Of a stretch of 64,000 bases of DNA, positions 36,194 to 45,615 are shown piece by piece. A model generated the notes under the pieces. It was not told the DNA's origin and ran no database searches. It was given only the letters and a program-made list of their open reading frames with translations. The DNA lies in assembly GCF_000222585.1 (NCBI RefSeq), contig NZ_AFWE01000112.1, positions 1-64,000 of the forward strand. The letters are read 5' to 3'. Each line of letters begins with the position of its first letter. The first letter of the stretch is position 1. Position numbers and translations under genes: made by a program. The stretch comes from Vibrio scophthalmi LMG 19158. GTDB lineage: Bacteria; Pseudomonadota; Gammaproteobacteria; Enterobacterales; Vibrionaceae.

Positions 36194-36237
36194 AATTGGT
36201 GTTTTACCATCTAAACATCAATTTAGGAGAGTGCTTC

Positions 36238-37647
36238 GTGGGAAAAATAACCAAAAATCATATAGTTACGAAATTTGCATTTGTGCTTTTTTTGTTCATT
36301 CTGTTACAAATACCTGTCTCTATGGTCAGTAATCTGATCTCGGAACGCGCCGATCGCCAACAAGATGTTAGGCAGGAAATTGCGCGTAGTAGCAGTGGCG
36401 AACAGCGTATCATCGGCCCGTTTATTCACGTTAATTATACCGAGATGGATACCCACGAAGGCAAAGCTTATTTGAGTGAACGTGAAGCCTTTCTGTTGCC
36501 AGAAACGTTTGATATGAATGCCAATCTTGACAGTTTCGCTAAGTATCGTGGGATCTATCAAGCGCGTTTGTACAAGGCTAACACTCAACTTAAAGGTCAG
36601 TTTGATTTGCGTCCACTGCGAAATCTGCATAGCAGTAATGTTAAATCGATCAGCTTAGTGGTGGGTATTCGTGATAGCCGTGGACTGCTGAAACTTGATG
36701 AAATGACCATCGGTGGCCAATCTATTTCGGTTATTCCGGGCACGGATGTCGCTCAATTCACCCAAGGATTCCATACTCCGCTCAATTTTGATCAGTTAGA
36801 TATTGCTCAGCCGTTAGCGTTTGATCTCAACTTTTTACTGCAAGGTATGGGACAACTGCAAGTCACGCCAATTGGTAAGACCACCACAGTTGAGCTTTCA
36901 TCGGAGTGGCCACATCCGAGTTTTACCGGTGATTACTTGCCAATTTCATCGGATATTTCTGATGCTGGCTTTACGGCGCAATGGGCGAGTAACAATTTCT
37001 CTTCCAATATTACTCAATTGTTCCAGCGCTGCATGGCGGATTCTTCGGCGTGCTACGAGCTTGAACGCCGCCAAATGGGTGTGGATTTGATTGATCCGGT
37101 TGATCACTATTTAAAGTCTCATCGCGCAGTAAACTACTCGCTGCTGGTGATTACACTTGTCTTCGCCAGCTTCTTCCTACTGGAACTGTTCCAAGCGCGT
37201 ATGATGCACCCGATCCAGTATGGTTTTGTCGGCCTTGCGTTAGCACTGTTTTACTTGTTGCTGATATCGTTAAGTGAGCACACCGGATTTAATTGGGCGT
37301 ATGTGATTTCAGCACTCGCTTCCACCGGATTGTTGAGTATTTATGTTGGCGGGATGTTGAAAAACAGTCAGCATGGCGTGGTGTTTGGTGTCAGTTTACT
37401 ACTGCTCTATGGCTTGTTGTTTGGCCTGTTACTAGCGGAAAGTTACGCTCTATTGATGGGTACGCTGTTGTGCTTTGCGATCCTTAGCTTAGTGATGGTG
37501 CTGACGCGCAATGTCGATTGGTATGAGCGTAGCCAGAGAATGCGCCCTTCAGGCCATGATGATATTAAGAATGATGACACGCCAGTTAGGAGTGAGCCAA
37601 AGGGTCTATATCAAAACCAAGATGAGAATGAATCCGATGCTAGTTAA
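36238..37647 (+). CDS. creD: Inner membrane protein CreD
   Basis: 469-residue envelope-integrity protein, the main output of CreBC. One N-terminal membrane helix (about 10-28), a periplasmic domain of about 250 residues starting SNLISERADRQQDVRQEIA, then a block of about five helices beginning VNYSLLVITLVFASFFLLEL. That order matches E. coli CreD. Start is GTG at 36238, seven bases after AGGAGAG; the upstream TTG at 36196 lacks support. After the last helix comes a charged tail of about 45 residues. The next gene overlaps its 3' end by about 20 bases. Confidence 0.9.
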   Translation: MGKITKNHIVTKFAFVLFLFILLQIPVSMVSNLISERADRQQDVRQEIARSSSGEQRIIGPFIHVNYTEMDTHEGKAYLSEREAFLLPETFDMNANLDSFAKYRGIYQARLYKANTQLKGQFDLRPLRNLHSSNVKSISLVVGIRDSRGLLKLDEMTIGGQSISVIPGTDVAQFTQGFHTPLNFDQLDIAQPLAFDLNFLLQGMGQLQVTPIGKTTTVELSSEWPHPSFTGDYLPISSDISDAGFTAQWASNNFSSNITQLFQRCMADSSACYELERRQMGVDLIDPVDHYLKSHRAVNYSLLVITLVFASFFLLELFQARMMHPIQYGFVGLALALFYLLLISLSEHTGFNWAYVISALASTGLLSIYVGGMLKNSQHGVVFGVSLLLLYGLLFGLLLAESYALLMGTLLCFAILSLVMVLTRNVDWYERSQRMRPSGHDDIKNDDTPVRSEPKGLYQNQDENESDAS

Positions 37648-38086
37648 CCCCGAGAGTCGAGCTCAATTGGCAACGAAACCGATTGGTAATGATAGGGCAG
37701 GGCTGTTTACCTACCTGCGTTTTTCTGCGCGCTATGCGGTGATTAGCCTTTGTTGGCTGGTGGTACTGGTTAACATTGCTTTGTTTGTTGATGATAAGTT
37801 TATCCGGCCAACGCTGGGGGACGTATTGGTGGTGGTGTGGCTTTACTACACGATTCGTTGTGTGGTTGGTTTTCCTGCGCGTTTGATAGTAGTGATGACG
37901 GTTGTTATTGCCTATATGGTGGAATTAGCTCAGTACTTGAAAATCCCCGCGTTATTGGGTTTAGAGCCTGGCTCACCGCTGAGCATTATCTTGGGTGCGA
38001 CGTTTGATTGGTGGGACCTCGCCGCCTATTTAGTCGGGGGAATGGTGTGCTGGTGGATGGTGAAAATGGAGGTCAGACATGGATAA
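37628..38086 (+). CDS. DUF2809 family membrane protein
   Basis: About 152 residues with four membrane helices. The family signature is present: RFSARYAVISL at the first helix, LGDVLVVVWLYYTI, and GATFDWWDLAAYLVGG near the end. Function unknown. The start codon lies inside the last codons of creD (ATG at 37622, 37628 or 37637; I use 37628), so it is co-translated with creD and is a fifth element of the cre locus here. The stop overlaps the start of a 38-codon frame with a strong ribosome site. Confidence 0.8.
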   Translation: MNPMLVNPESRAQLATKPIGNDRAGLFTYLRFSARYAVISLCWLVVLVNIALFVDDKFIRPTLGDVLVVVWLYYTIRCVVGFPARLIVVMTVVIAYMVELAQYLKIPALLGLEPGSPLSIILGATFDWWDLAAYLVGGMVCWWMVKMEVRHG

Positions 38087-38195
38087 TCCTACGCTTCGTA
38101 CCAGTGCTCAAAGCCAAATTTTCTATAGGAAAAGAGTACGAGAGAGTTTGCTTGAGAAAGTCATTCGTTGGGCGGAAAAGAAAAACAGCGCATAG
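38079..38195 (+). CDS. Candidate 38-residue small protein after DUF2809
   Basis: A short frame whose ATG overlaps the DUF2809 stop (ATGGATAA), preceded by GGAGGT at 38067-38072, close to a perfect ribosome site at normal distance. The product is strongly basic: it begins MDNPTLRTSAQSQ and ends with an amphipathic helix (ESLLEKVIRWAEKKNSA) that could lie on a membrane surface. No family was recognised. It would be the last gene of the creBCD operon, followed by a terminator at 38222. Too short for comparison by eye; the ribosome site and overlap are the evidence. Confidence 0.5.
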   Translation: MDNPTLRTSAQSQIFYRKRVRESLLEKVIRWAEKKNSA

Positions 38196-38221
38196 CCAAT
38201 ATTGCTTTGATCAGAAAGAAA

Positions 38222-38249
38222 AAACGGTGTTGTATCATCAACACCGTTT
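38222..38249. terminator. Bidirectional terminator cre operon / norW
   Basis: Perfect 11-bp stem AAACGGTGTTG / CAACACCGTTT around TATCAT, with an A-run to the left that gives a T-run for norVW transcription. Confidence 0.88.
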
Positions 38250-38277
38250 ACCTTGTACCTTGAAATCTTCTATTGGG

Positions 38278-39456
38278 TTACCCCTGGCTTCTTGGCGCTA
38301 TCGATAATTCTCGAAGCAATGGAAAGGCTTGCGATACCTGCTCTGAGGTAACCACAAAGCCAACTAGATTAGCGTTTTCATCCTTTGCTCTGGCAGTGAT
38401 GCCACTAGAGGTAAATTGCACATCCCAACTCGCAACCTGTTCGAAGTTACCCGCTAATTGGAGCGGGTAGCTTGGCGTTTTCACCTTCACCATCATTGCT
38501 GGTAAGGTGAGTTGCGCTTCTTGACCTAACAAGTGCTTGGCTAACACGTTAGCGCTTAATACGATCGGTTGCAGATAGGGCATCATGCGGCCTTGGATCT
38601 CAGCACAATCGCCCAGTGCATAGACACCTTGCTGCGAGCTTTGCAACTGCGCATCAACACAAATGCCTTTATTAACCTCAATGCCTGCTTCTTTCGCCAG
38701 TTGCGTATTAGCTCGTAACCCCGCCGCACAGATCACGGCATCAACATTAAGTTGTTGTCTATTACCTAAGGTGACGTACAGGCCATCATCACCGTTGATA
38801 TTGGAATGTATGGCTTCAACTGCAGTGCCAAGGGTGAGCTCAATCCCTTGCTTACGCAGTTGCTGCTCTAATGGCAAAGCCACAAATTCGGGAACCAGAC
38901 TGGCGAGTAGGCGATCATTTGGCTCCACCACGTTAACTGCTTTACAGCTGCTGGCGAGATCCATGGCGATCTCAACGCCAATCAAACCGCCACCAATCAC
39001 CAATATACGTTTAGCAAGATGCAGTTGGGTTTCAGCCGCTTGGTACTCTTGCAGCGAATTGAGAGTGAGCAGCTGATTAACGGCATCACCGAGCATCGGT
39101 GGTATAAACGCTGATGCGCCAGTGGCAAAGACAAGCTTGCTGTACGAGTAGCCGATACCATCGACAAACAGTTGTTGAGTTTGGTTATTGATGCGTTCAA
39201 TTGCGCTATTGGCGTGCAGAACAACATTATGCTCCTGTGCAAATTGCTCACCACTTTTTATGACTAAGTCGCTGGCGGTTTGTTGCTTACTAAATACATG
39301 GCTGAGATCGGGCTTGTTGTACTCAGCGCCATCGTCAGCGGTAAACAGGCTAATCGCAACCGGTGGCTCGCCTGTTTGTAGCTCAAGGCGACGAATTGCT
39401 TTTACCAATTGGTAAGCGGCAAAGCCGCTACCAATAATTGTAATCGGTGCTGTCAT
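38278..39456 (-). CDS. norW: NADH:flavorubredoxin reductase NorW
   Basis: 392-residue FAD protein that passes electrons from NADH to the rubredoxin domain of NorV for nitric oxide reduction. FAD motif TIIGSGFAAYQLVKAIR (about 5-21), NADH motif ILVIGGGLIGVEIAMDLA (about 147-164) and the FAD-binding Asp of YALGDCAE (about 279). Start ATG at 39456, 14 bases after the norV stop; the longer frame would overlap norV and has no ribosome site. Gene order norV-norW with divergent norR matches E. coli. Confidence 0.94.
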   Translation of the reverse strand: MTAPITIIGSGFAAYQLVKAIRRLELQTGEPPVAISLFTADDGAEYNKPDLSHVFSKQQTASDLVIKSGEQFAQEHNVVLHANSAIERINNQTQQLFVDGIGYSYSKLVFATGASAFIPPMLGDAVNQLLTLNSLQEYQAAETQLHLAKRILVIGGGLIGVEIAMDLASSCKAVNVVEPNDRLLASLVPEFVALPLEQQLRKQGIELTLGTAVEAIHSNINGDDGLYVTLGNRQQLNVDAVICAAGLRANTQLAKEAGIEVNKGICVDAQLQSSQQGVYALGDCAEIQGRMMPYLQPIVLSANVLAKHLLGQEAQLTLPAMMVKVKTPSYPLQLAGNFEQVASWDVQFTSSGITARAKDENANLVGFVVTSEQVSQAFPLLRELSIAPRSQG

Positions 39457-39470
39457 TTTTCTTACCACTC

Positions 39471-41009
39471 TTACGCTGTGCATTCAGTGCTTTTATATTC
39501 GTCACTCTTATATTTGACATGGCGGTGTTCAACAAATACATCCTTGCCGAGATGACATTCAGGGCATAAGAAGTAGTCTGGTACGTCTTGCCATGCGGTG
39601 TTAGGCTCTACGCCTTGATTTGGTTCACCTTGGGCAGGATCATAAACCCAATTACACACGGTGCAGATCATGCATTGGCAATCGGCTGGGTGCGAAGCGT
39701 GCTCCTCTGCTAGAGCGGGTTGTTCGCTATTCACTGCTTGCTCAATCACCATTGGTGAAGCGGCAGGCGTTGGCGCGATAGAGTTGAATGTACCAGCAAC
39801 ATTAAAACTGCTACTTTTCACCCATAGTTTGGCGATGTTCTGCCCATGTTCGCGACATTCACGCATTGCCTTACCATCTGGTCGCCATTTGGTTTTCAAG
39901 CTAATCGCTGTTTCAAATCCGGCATCGGTTAAACGTGCGTGAATGCGATCGACCGCGCCGCCGTTCCAGCCATAGCTACCAAAGGCCGCGGCCTTTTTGC
40001 CTTTAAAGCGCAGGCCGGTGATCTCTTCCAACATACCGGCTACTTTTGGCATCATGACGTTGTTCATGGTGGAAGATCCGACCAAGATGCCTTTAGAGCG
40101 GAACACGTTAGCCAGAATGTCGTTCTTATCGTGTTTGGAGACATTGAATACTTTCACCGCCACCGCTGGATCGACATCGTGGATACCTTGCGCAATGGCA
40201 TCAGCCATCATGCGAGTATTATTTGACATCGAATCGTAGAAAATGGTGATGCGATCTTCTTGGTATTCGTCAGCCCATTCTAAGTATTGCTCGATGATTT
40301 GAATTGGGTTATCACGCCATACAATGCCGTGCGAGGTTGCAATCATGTCGACGGGTACATTGAAGCTTAATACTTCTTTGATTTTTGCCGTTACCAAACT
40401 GCTAAACGGGGTAAGGATGTTTGAGTAGTAACGTAGACACTGTTCCATTAACTCATTTTGATCCACTTCGTCGTTAAACAAGCGCTCGTCACAGTAGTGC
40501 TGCCCAAAGGCGTCATTACTAAATAGCACCGCATCGCCAGTGATGTAGGTCATCATGCTGTCTGGCCAATGCAGCATTGGCGCTTCGATGAAGATCAGTT
40601 GCTTACCATTACCAATATCGATACTGTCGCCGGTTTTAATGGTCTTAAAATGCCACTCTGGGTGGTGGTGATGACCGATAATTGAATCAATCGCCGCTTC
40701 GGTACAGTAGATCGGCGTGTTGGGAATTTTCTCCATCAACGCAGAAAGTGCGCCTGAGTGATCTTCTTCGGCATGGTTGATGACGATAAAATCGATCTGT
40801 TTAAGGTCGATCTCCATTTCTAAATTTTGGATGAACTGCTGGCTAAAACGATGGTCGACAGTATCAATCAAAACGGTTTTTTCTTCGCGGATCAGGTAGC
40901 TGTTATAACTGGTACCTTTAGTCATTTTATATTCCGTACCATGGAAGTCTTGAACTTCCCAATCGCGTTGACCTACCCAATGAATGTTGTTTTTAACATG
41001 AATTGTCAT
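39471..41009 (-). CDS. norV: Anaerobic nitric oxide reductase flavorubredoxin NorV
   Basis: 512-residue cytoplasmic diiron flavoprotein that reduces NO to nitrous oxide. The metallo-beta-lactamase-like domain carries the iron ligands His79, Glu81, Asp83 and His84 (HAEEDH), numbered as in E. coli. A flavodoxin domain starts at [17 protein letters not shown] (about 255), and a rubredoxin domain with CxxC pairs (CTVC, about 459, and CPEC, about 492) ends the protein. A Pro/Ala-rich linker before the rubredoxin makes it about 30 residues longer than the E. coli protein. ATG at 41009 follows AAGGTAG. Controlled by a sigma-54 promoter and NorR. Confidence 0.96.
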   Translation of the reverse strand: MTIHVKNNIHWVGQRDWEVQDFHGTEYKMTKGTSYNSYLIREEKTVLIDTVDHRFSQQFIQNLEMEIDLKQIDFIVINHAEEDHSGALSALMEKIPNTPIYCTEAAIDSIIGHHHHPEWHFKTIKTGDSIDIGNGKQLIFIEAPMLHWPDSMMTYITGDAVLFSNDAFGQHYCDERLFNDEVDQNELMEQCLRYYSNILTPFSSLVTAKIKEVLSFNVPVDMIATSHGIVWRDNPIQIIEQYLEWADEYQEDRITIFYDSMSNNTRMMADAIAQGIHDVDPAVAVKVFNVSKHDKNDILANVFRSKGILVGSSTMNNVMMPKVAGMLEEITGLRFKGKKAAAFGSYGWNGGAVDRIHARLTDAGFETAISLKTKWRPDGKAMRECREHGQNIAKLWVKSSSFNVAGTFNSIAPTPAASPMVIEQAVNSEQPALAEEHASHPADCQCMICTVCNWVYDPAQGEPNQGVEPNTAWQDVPDYFLCPECHLGKDVFVEHRHVKYKSDEYKSTECTA

Positions 41010-41060
41010 GATGACTACCTTACAAAATAACGAAATAAATAAACTCACTGATTAAGTCAT

Positions 41061-41076
41061 TGCATTGAGTGTGCCC
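41061..41076 (-). promoter_or_regulatory. Sigma-54 promoter of norVW
   Basis: Minus strand GGGCAC-ACTCA-ATGCA matches TGGCAC-N5-TTGCA with the invariant GG and GC at -24/-12. Start near 41050, about 40 bases before norV. Confidence 0.8.
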
Positions 41077-41130
41077 GTTTTTATATGTGTTATTTATCAA
41101 TTGCTTATGTGTTGGTGGTGATTTTTGAGT

Positions 41131-41185
41131 GTCATTTTGACAGTCTTGCATTTTGTCATTTAGACACTATGATTGTCTAAATGAC
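41131..41185. promoter_or_regulatory. Three NorR enhancer sites
   Basis: GTCATTTTGAC (41131-41141), GTCATTTAGAC (41155-41165) and GTCTAAATGAC (41175-41185): all are GT-N7-AC, and the third is the exact reverse complement of the second. Three sites upstream of norV is the arrangement known for E. coli NorR. Confidence 0.85.
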
Positions 41186-41242
41186 ACCGCTATGAACGAG
41201 TCGGCGTGTTCTTCTTGTTCGTTCGCAAAAGGCAGATTTGTT

Positions 41243-42811
41243 ATGACTTCAACCAGCGCCCAATGGCTGCACATTACCCAAGATCTTAATTCAGCACTGA
41301 CTCAGCAAGCGCGCTTTGACACGCTGCTGACCACTATTCGTGAGGTATTAAATTGCGATTCGTCAGCATTGTTATTGTTTGAAGATCAGCACTTTAAACC
41401 ACTGGCAATTAATGGTTTGGCAAAGGAAGTGTTAGGACGTCGATTCTCAATTGAACAGCACCCGCGTTTAGAGGCGATCGCGCGTGCTGGGGATGTGGTA
41501 CGTTTTCCTGCCGATAGTGGATTGCCCGATCCGTATGATGGGTTGATCCCTAACTTTGAAGACAAACTACATGTTCATTCCTGTATTGGCTTACCGTTAT
41601 TGATTGATGATCGCTTGATTGGCGCGATCACCATTGATGCTTTTGATCCCAATCAATTTGATCGTTTGAAGAATCAAGAGTTGCGATTTATTAGTGCGCT
41701 GGCTGCAGGTGGCCTACATACTGCACTGCTCCTTGAGCAGCTTGAAACACAAGCGAGCCTACCGCGAGAATCGATTCGAGAAGCTCGCACGCTAGGTAAT
41801 GAAATCATCGGTCACTCGGCTGGTATGAAAGCGTTGCAAGAACAGATCGATGCGGTGGCGGATACTGAATTATCAGTATTAATCCTGGGCGAGACAGGGG
41901 TAGGTAAGGAGCTGGTCGCCAATGCGATTCATCACCGTTCAGATCGTTCGAGCCAAACCTTAGTGTATTTGAACTGTGCCGCGCTGCCTGAATCAGTGGC
42001 TGAGAGCGAACTGTTTGGTCACATCAAAGGCGCGTTTACTGGTGCGATTAGTAACCGAAAAGGTAAGTTCGAGCTTGCCGATGGCGGTACGCTGTTTTTG
42101 GATGAGGTCGGTGAGCTGTCGCTTGAGCTGCAAGCTAAGTTATTGCGTGCTCTTCAGTATGGCGACATTCAACGGGTCGGTGATGACCGCCATATTCGCG
42201 TAAACACTCGTATCGTCGCCGCGACCAACCGCATTTTGCATGACGAGGTGAAAGCAGGGCGTTTCCGCGCGGATTTGTATCATCGTTTGAGTGTCTTTCC
42301 ACTGCACGTGCCACCACTGCGTGAACGTGAAGACGATGTCTTGCTGCTAGCGGGTTTCTTTGCTGAGCAGATGCGCGGAAAGCTGGGGTTGAACAGTATT
42401 CGCCTTGCGTCAACGTTAGTACAAGCACTGAAAGAGTATGCATGGCCGGGGAATGTGCGTGAGTTGGAGCATGTGATCAAACGTGCTGGTGTACTGGCGA
42501 AAGCAAGAACGCAATCCGCGGATATTGAACTGGTTTTGCAAGACTTCGATATTCAAACATTAGCATCATCCGCAGATAATCTGAGTGGTTATGCACCACA
42601 ACGCGAGAGTCAACAAGCGGACGACAGCCAAAGAATGATGCAAACACTTGCTGAACAGGGAGGCTTAAAACAAGCCACCGATGTGTTCCAAAAACGAGTC
42701 ATCTTACAAGCATTGGAACAACACCAAGGTAATTGGGCTGCTACCGCTAGGCAGCTTGAGCTTGATAACGGCAACTTGCACCGCTTAGCCAAACGCTTGG
42801 GGATTAAGTAA
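41243..42811 (+). CDS. norR: Nitric-oxide-responsive sigma-54 activator NorR
   Basis: 522 residues. The GAF domain binds NO through a mononuclear iron; the iron-site set is present as Arg75, Asp96, Asp99 and Cys114 (VHSCIG), numbered almost exactly as in E. coli when the ATG at 41243 is used, which decides the start over 41192. The AAA+ domain has Walker A GETGVGKE, the sigma-54 contact loop GAFTGA and Walker B GTLFLDE. The C-terminal helix-turn-helix reads [18 protein letters not shown]. Divergent from norVW with its sites in between. Confidence 0.95.
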   Translation: MTSTSAQWLHITQDLNSALTQQARFDTLLTTIREVLNCDSSALLLFEDQHFKPLAINGLAKEVLGRRFSIEQHPRLEAIARAGDVVRFPADSGLPDPYDGLIPNFEDKLHVHSCIGLPLLIDDRLIGAITIDAFDPNQFDRLKNQELRFISALAAGGLHTALLLEQLETQASLPRESIREARTLGNEIIGHSAGMKALQEQIDAVADTELSVLILGETGVGKELVANAIHHRSDRSSQTLVYLNCAALPESVAESELFGHIKGAFTGAISNRKGKFELADGGTLFLDEVGELSLELQAKLLRALQYGDIQRVGDDRHIRVNTRIVAATNRILHDEVKAGRFRADLYHRLSVFPLHVPPLREREDDVLLLAGFFAEQMRGKLGLNSIRLASTLVQALKEYAWPGNVRELEHVIKRAGVLAKARTQSADIELVLQDFDIQTLASSADNLSGYAPQRESQQADDSQRMMQTLAEQGGLKQATDVFQKRVILQALEQHQGNWAATARQLELDNGNLHRLAKRLGIK

Positions 42812-42862
42812 GTCGTCGCAACGGAAAGCGGCTTTGCTGTTAAAGAGACACTTCAGGCTTAA

Positions 42863-43834
42863 TTAACCCGCCTGCGTCAACTGATTCAATATGCGTAAAT
42901 GCGCGCAATGGCCATATTGCTGATATTGCGCGATGCTGCTCCAAGCGAGCTTGATGACATGAGTATCTGAACTTTGGCGGATTGTTTCCAAGTCTAATTG
43001 CTCTAGTGGCGTGTCACTATTAGCCGTTTCAGCCGTATCAGTGCGGAAGGTCAGTCTTTCAACGGAAAGCACAGCGCATAAGGCGGCCGACCAATAAAAC
43101 TGCAATGCTTGCTGCGGCTTTTTGCAGTAGGGCAAGATAAGCTGCATTGCATGGCAACTTGTCACTGCGTGCAACACGGTAAAGTCTCGGGTGCTAAGGT
43201 AGAGTTCTGCAAACTGTTGGCTTAATTGTGACAGCGTTGCTTGTTGTGGAAATTGATTGATGGCGATAAAACGCTCATCTTGAATCACAGCCCGCATACG
43301 CTGAGTAATGGAAGTGGCAGCAACCGAAAAGTCGGCAAACTCATCCAAGGCATTATCGATGATATCAGAAGCGCTGAGATCACTGCGACTCGGAGGTGTA
43401 ATGGCTAGAAAATGTGCAGCCATGTGCGCTAAACCAAAGGCAACTTCAGTGTAGTTCTCTTCTTGTAACCCATAGCTTAACCGAATTATGGCATGAAAGG
43501 CTGACGATCCACATCCTTGGATTAAGGTATCGATATGCTCGCTGGTGACTGCTGAAATGCCTTGTGTAGAAATTTGCATTTTAAAGTAGGCCAAGTAGTC
43601 ATCAAATCTCTCTTGATTGCCAAGATGCTCACGCCATTCAAATGCTCCAATTATTTCGTGCTCTTTGAGTGGTAATAAGCCGTCATGATAATCGGTATAA
43701 AAAGAGTCTAATTGAGCGTTGCTGGCGCCAAGTTTGCTTAAAGCAATCAAGGCCATTGGCAAGTGATTAGTGTTACCTGATGCGCCAGTTTCGATGCCGA
43801 ATTTCTGCGCTTGTTCGAGGCGTTTTGCTAGCAT
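42863..43834 (-). CDS. Questin oxidase-like family protein (DUF4243)
   Basis: 323-residue all-helical protein that I assign to the questin oxidase-like family from NTNHLPMALIALSKLG (about 22-37), DSFYTDY, the AFHAIIRLSYGLQ block (about 113-125) with its conserved His, and LHAVTSCHAMQ near residue 221. In fungi the family includes a Baeyer-Villiger-type ring-cleaving oxygenase; bacterial members have no assigned reaction. No signal or cofactor motif is seen. It converges on norR with 51 bases between and has no obvious operon partner. Confidence 0.7.
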   Translation of the reverse strand: MLAKRLEQAQKFGIETGASGNTNHLPMALIALSKLGASNAQLDSFYTDYHDGLLPLKEHEIIGAFEWREHLGNQERFDDYLAYFKMQISTQGISAVTSEHIDTLIQGCGSSAFHAIIRLSYGLQEENYTEVAFGLAHMAAHFLAITPPSRSDLSASDIIDNALDEFADFSVAATSITQRMRAVIQDERFIAINQFPQQATLSQLSQQFAELYLSTRDFTVLHAVTSCHAMQLILPYCKKPQQALQFYWSAALCAVLSVERLTFRTDTAETANSDTPLEQLDLETIRQSSDTHVIKLAWSSIAQYQQYGHCAHLRILNQLTQAG

Positions 43835-44060
43835 TTATTGTCCTTAATTTTTTGTTATCTGTCCTGATTAAATACATGTTAAAACCTCAAGTTAAGTTTG
43901 GGTCAACCATTAAATTGTTAACTTTGAATTGGCTCGTATTTGAAATGCGCCCGACTTACTAGGTTATTTGGTTGCTAGCACTGTTTACTTAATTTAGCTT
44001 GTCGCCTAACAGCAACACCTCATGGCTTGGGCTAAGAACGAAACAGGATTTGAATAGAGT

Positions 44061-44498
44061 ATGAAGAAGAGAGCGATCGTTGTTTCGTTGACGATGTTAG
44101 GGTTATTGACGGGCTGTGCGGCTGCGACAGGAGGCGTTGATCAATCAATACGAGAGGCGAGGAGTACATTGAAAGACTACGCTTTGGCGTCTTGCCTTAT
44201 TGCGATTGATCCGCAGAATCCGTTAGCGCGAGATCTCGCAGGTATGAAACGTGCGCACTCTTTCATGGGTAAAGGTAAATACCGGATTGTTCAAGATCAG
44301 CATACATTTGAAACGCTCAGTGACCCCTATGCAGAAGCCGCGAACTTTATGATTCAGCAATCTGAACGCTTGATTGGTGTAATGAAAAATGGTCAGCGTT
44401 CAAAAAGTTATGGTTGTTTACAGGTATACCATTCTCAAGCCTTTGAAGAGCTTATTGCAGAGCAAGATCGATTTATGTACTTAACTGAAATGAAATAG
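44061..44498 (+). CDS. Lipoprotein, possibly Tai4-like
   Basis: 145 residues with a signal peptide ending in the lipobox LLTGC, so a lipoprotein. The mature region is helical with two further Cys (ASCLIAID and GCLQVYH) that could form a disulfide. The pattern LKDYALASCLIAI followed by ARDLAGMKRAHSFMGKG resembles Tai4-type periplasmic immunity proteins of type VI amidase effectors, where a YALxxC helix is followed by a conserved small/aromatic stretch. This is only pattern similarity: no amidase effector gene lies next to it. Standalone gene. Confidence 0.6.
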   Translation: MKKRAIVVSLTMLGLLTGCAAATGGVDQSIREARSTLKDYALASCLIAIDPQNPLARDLAGMKRAHSFMGKGKYRIVQDQHTFETLSDPYAEAANFMIQQSERLIGVMKNGQRSKSYGCLQVYHSQAFEELIAEQDRFMYLTEMK

Positions 44499-44682
44499 TC
44501 TGTTACGCAGCTAATTATCTTGGTCCTTTTGTTGTCTCACTATTGGGAGGTACGTTGCATCTATTTCGTTAGCTTGGTGATTGACGGGTATTGGTCACAA
44601 TCTCGGTGAGTGAGACTTTTTTGCAGATGATATATTTTATCATCTCGCTATATTGTGCAAAATTCACCCATAAAAGGTAACA

Positions 44683-45219
44683 GTGAGAATGGCTGCTTTA
44701 GGAAAAATTACCGTCATTAGTCTTTGTGTTTTGTCACTTAGTGCATGTACATCAGGCGATCAATCGCGAATTTTAAAAGATATTACCGATAGCGCGATTG
44801 ACTCGGTTATGGGCAGCGGAACAAGTAGTAGTACGACAAATAGCCAAGTTACGGACACGCGCAGTACGAAGAGTGGCAAAGAAAACTTTTATATTACTAA
44901 AGCGACGGTTCATGAGCCCGATTTTGGTGATGTTTCTATTACCACGGCAAAAAATCCCAGTGGTCTAACGGAAGCTGCGTTTGGCAATATTGTACATAAA
45001 GACAGTAACGGTAAGTTAGCAGCGAAAATCTACTTGTACCCAGTTTCTAGTGAAGGTTTTATTGTCAGCGATCCAGTCTATTTGTTTCGTGGTATAACTG
45101 TCCTTAATAGTGGTAAATATTACCTTAAATCAGAATCAAATCAGCATAAATTGATTGCAACTGGGTTTGTCGATATTCAAAAAGGGGTGACGAATAAGAT
45201 CAATCTTGGGCTCGAGTAA
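44683..45219 (+). CDS. Hypothetical lipoprotein
   Basis: 178-residue lipoprotein with the lipobox LLSAC-like segment LSLSAC near residue 22, then a Ser/Thr-rich spacer (about 44-65) typical of surface or periplasmic linkers, and a C-terminal beta domain (FYITKATVHEPDF, GKLAAKIYLYPVS). Not recognised. Two starts are possible, GTG at 44683 (AAAGG 5 bases upstream) or ATG at 44689; both give the same signal. It follows another lipoprotein gene after 184 bases without evident co-transcription. A hairpin terminator follows. Confidence 0.65.
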   Translation: MRMAALGKITVISLCVLSLSACTSGDQSRILKDITDSAIDSVMGSGTSSSTTNSQVTDTRSTKSGKENFYITKATVHEPDFGDVSITTAKNPSGLTEAAFGNIVHKDSNGKLAAKIYLYPVSSEGFIVSDPVYLFRGITVLNSGKYYLKSESNQHKLIATGFVDIQKGVTNKINLGLE

Positions 45220-45244
45220 GACTGCTATTTCACTAAGGTAAAGT

Positions 45245-45298
45245 ACAACCACTAAAGTTATCGTAAAAGTAGCGTTAGTGGTTGTTAAGCTATTTTTT
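45245..45298 (+). terminator. Probable terminator after the lipoprotein gene
   Basis: ACAACCACTAA (45245-45255) pairs with TTAGTGGTTGT (45275-45285) around a 19-base loop, followed by TTTTTT at 45293-45298. A second small hairpin AACGCT/AGCGTT follows at 45299-45315. Confidence 0.6.
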
Positions 45299-45363
45299 AA
45301 CGCTCAGTTAGCGTTACTTTCCATTTGATTCCTTTCTAACCTCAGAAACCCTATGTAGATGAC

Positions 45364-45615
45364 TTACTTGTTCAACTGCTCTTTTGCCGCTTCTACTTTT
45401 GCAAAGTCTAAGCCTAGTTCAAGTACTGCTTCTTTAATCAAGGCTGGGTTCTGCATCACTTGGCCCATTAATAATTGCAGTTTGTCTTGTGGCAAACCCA
45501 GTTGGCTGATGGTTGCCATTGCCGCGAGCGGGTTTTGAGTCAGTGTTTGAAAAATCTCACCGATTTGTTGATCGCTAATATTGTTCTCTTTCAACAATGC
45601 AATAATTGGGTTCAT
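45364..45615 (-). CDS. DUF2999 family protein
   Basis: 83-residue small helical protein of the DUF2999 family, found mainly in vibrios and relatives. The sequence begins MNPIIALLKENNISDQQIGE, with repeated Gln/Leu helices and Gly-Leu turns (QLGLPQDKLQLLMGQVMQ). No signal peptide or catalytic motif. Function unknown. It is a single gene between convergent and divergent neighbours, and its presence supports a Vibrio-type host. Confidence 0.85.
   Translation of the reverse strand: MNPIIALLKENNISDQQIGEIFQTLTQNPLAAMATISQLGLPQDKLQLLMGQVMQNPALIKEAVLELGLDFAKVEAAKEQLNK

Noticed and set aside
38008-38307. 99-residue plus-strand frame across the end of the cre operon
   Set aside because: Crosses the terminator at 38222 and overlaps DUF2809 out of frame; the short 38079 frame has the ribosome site instead.
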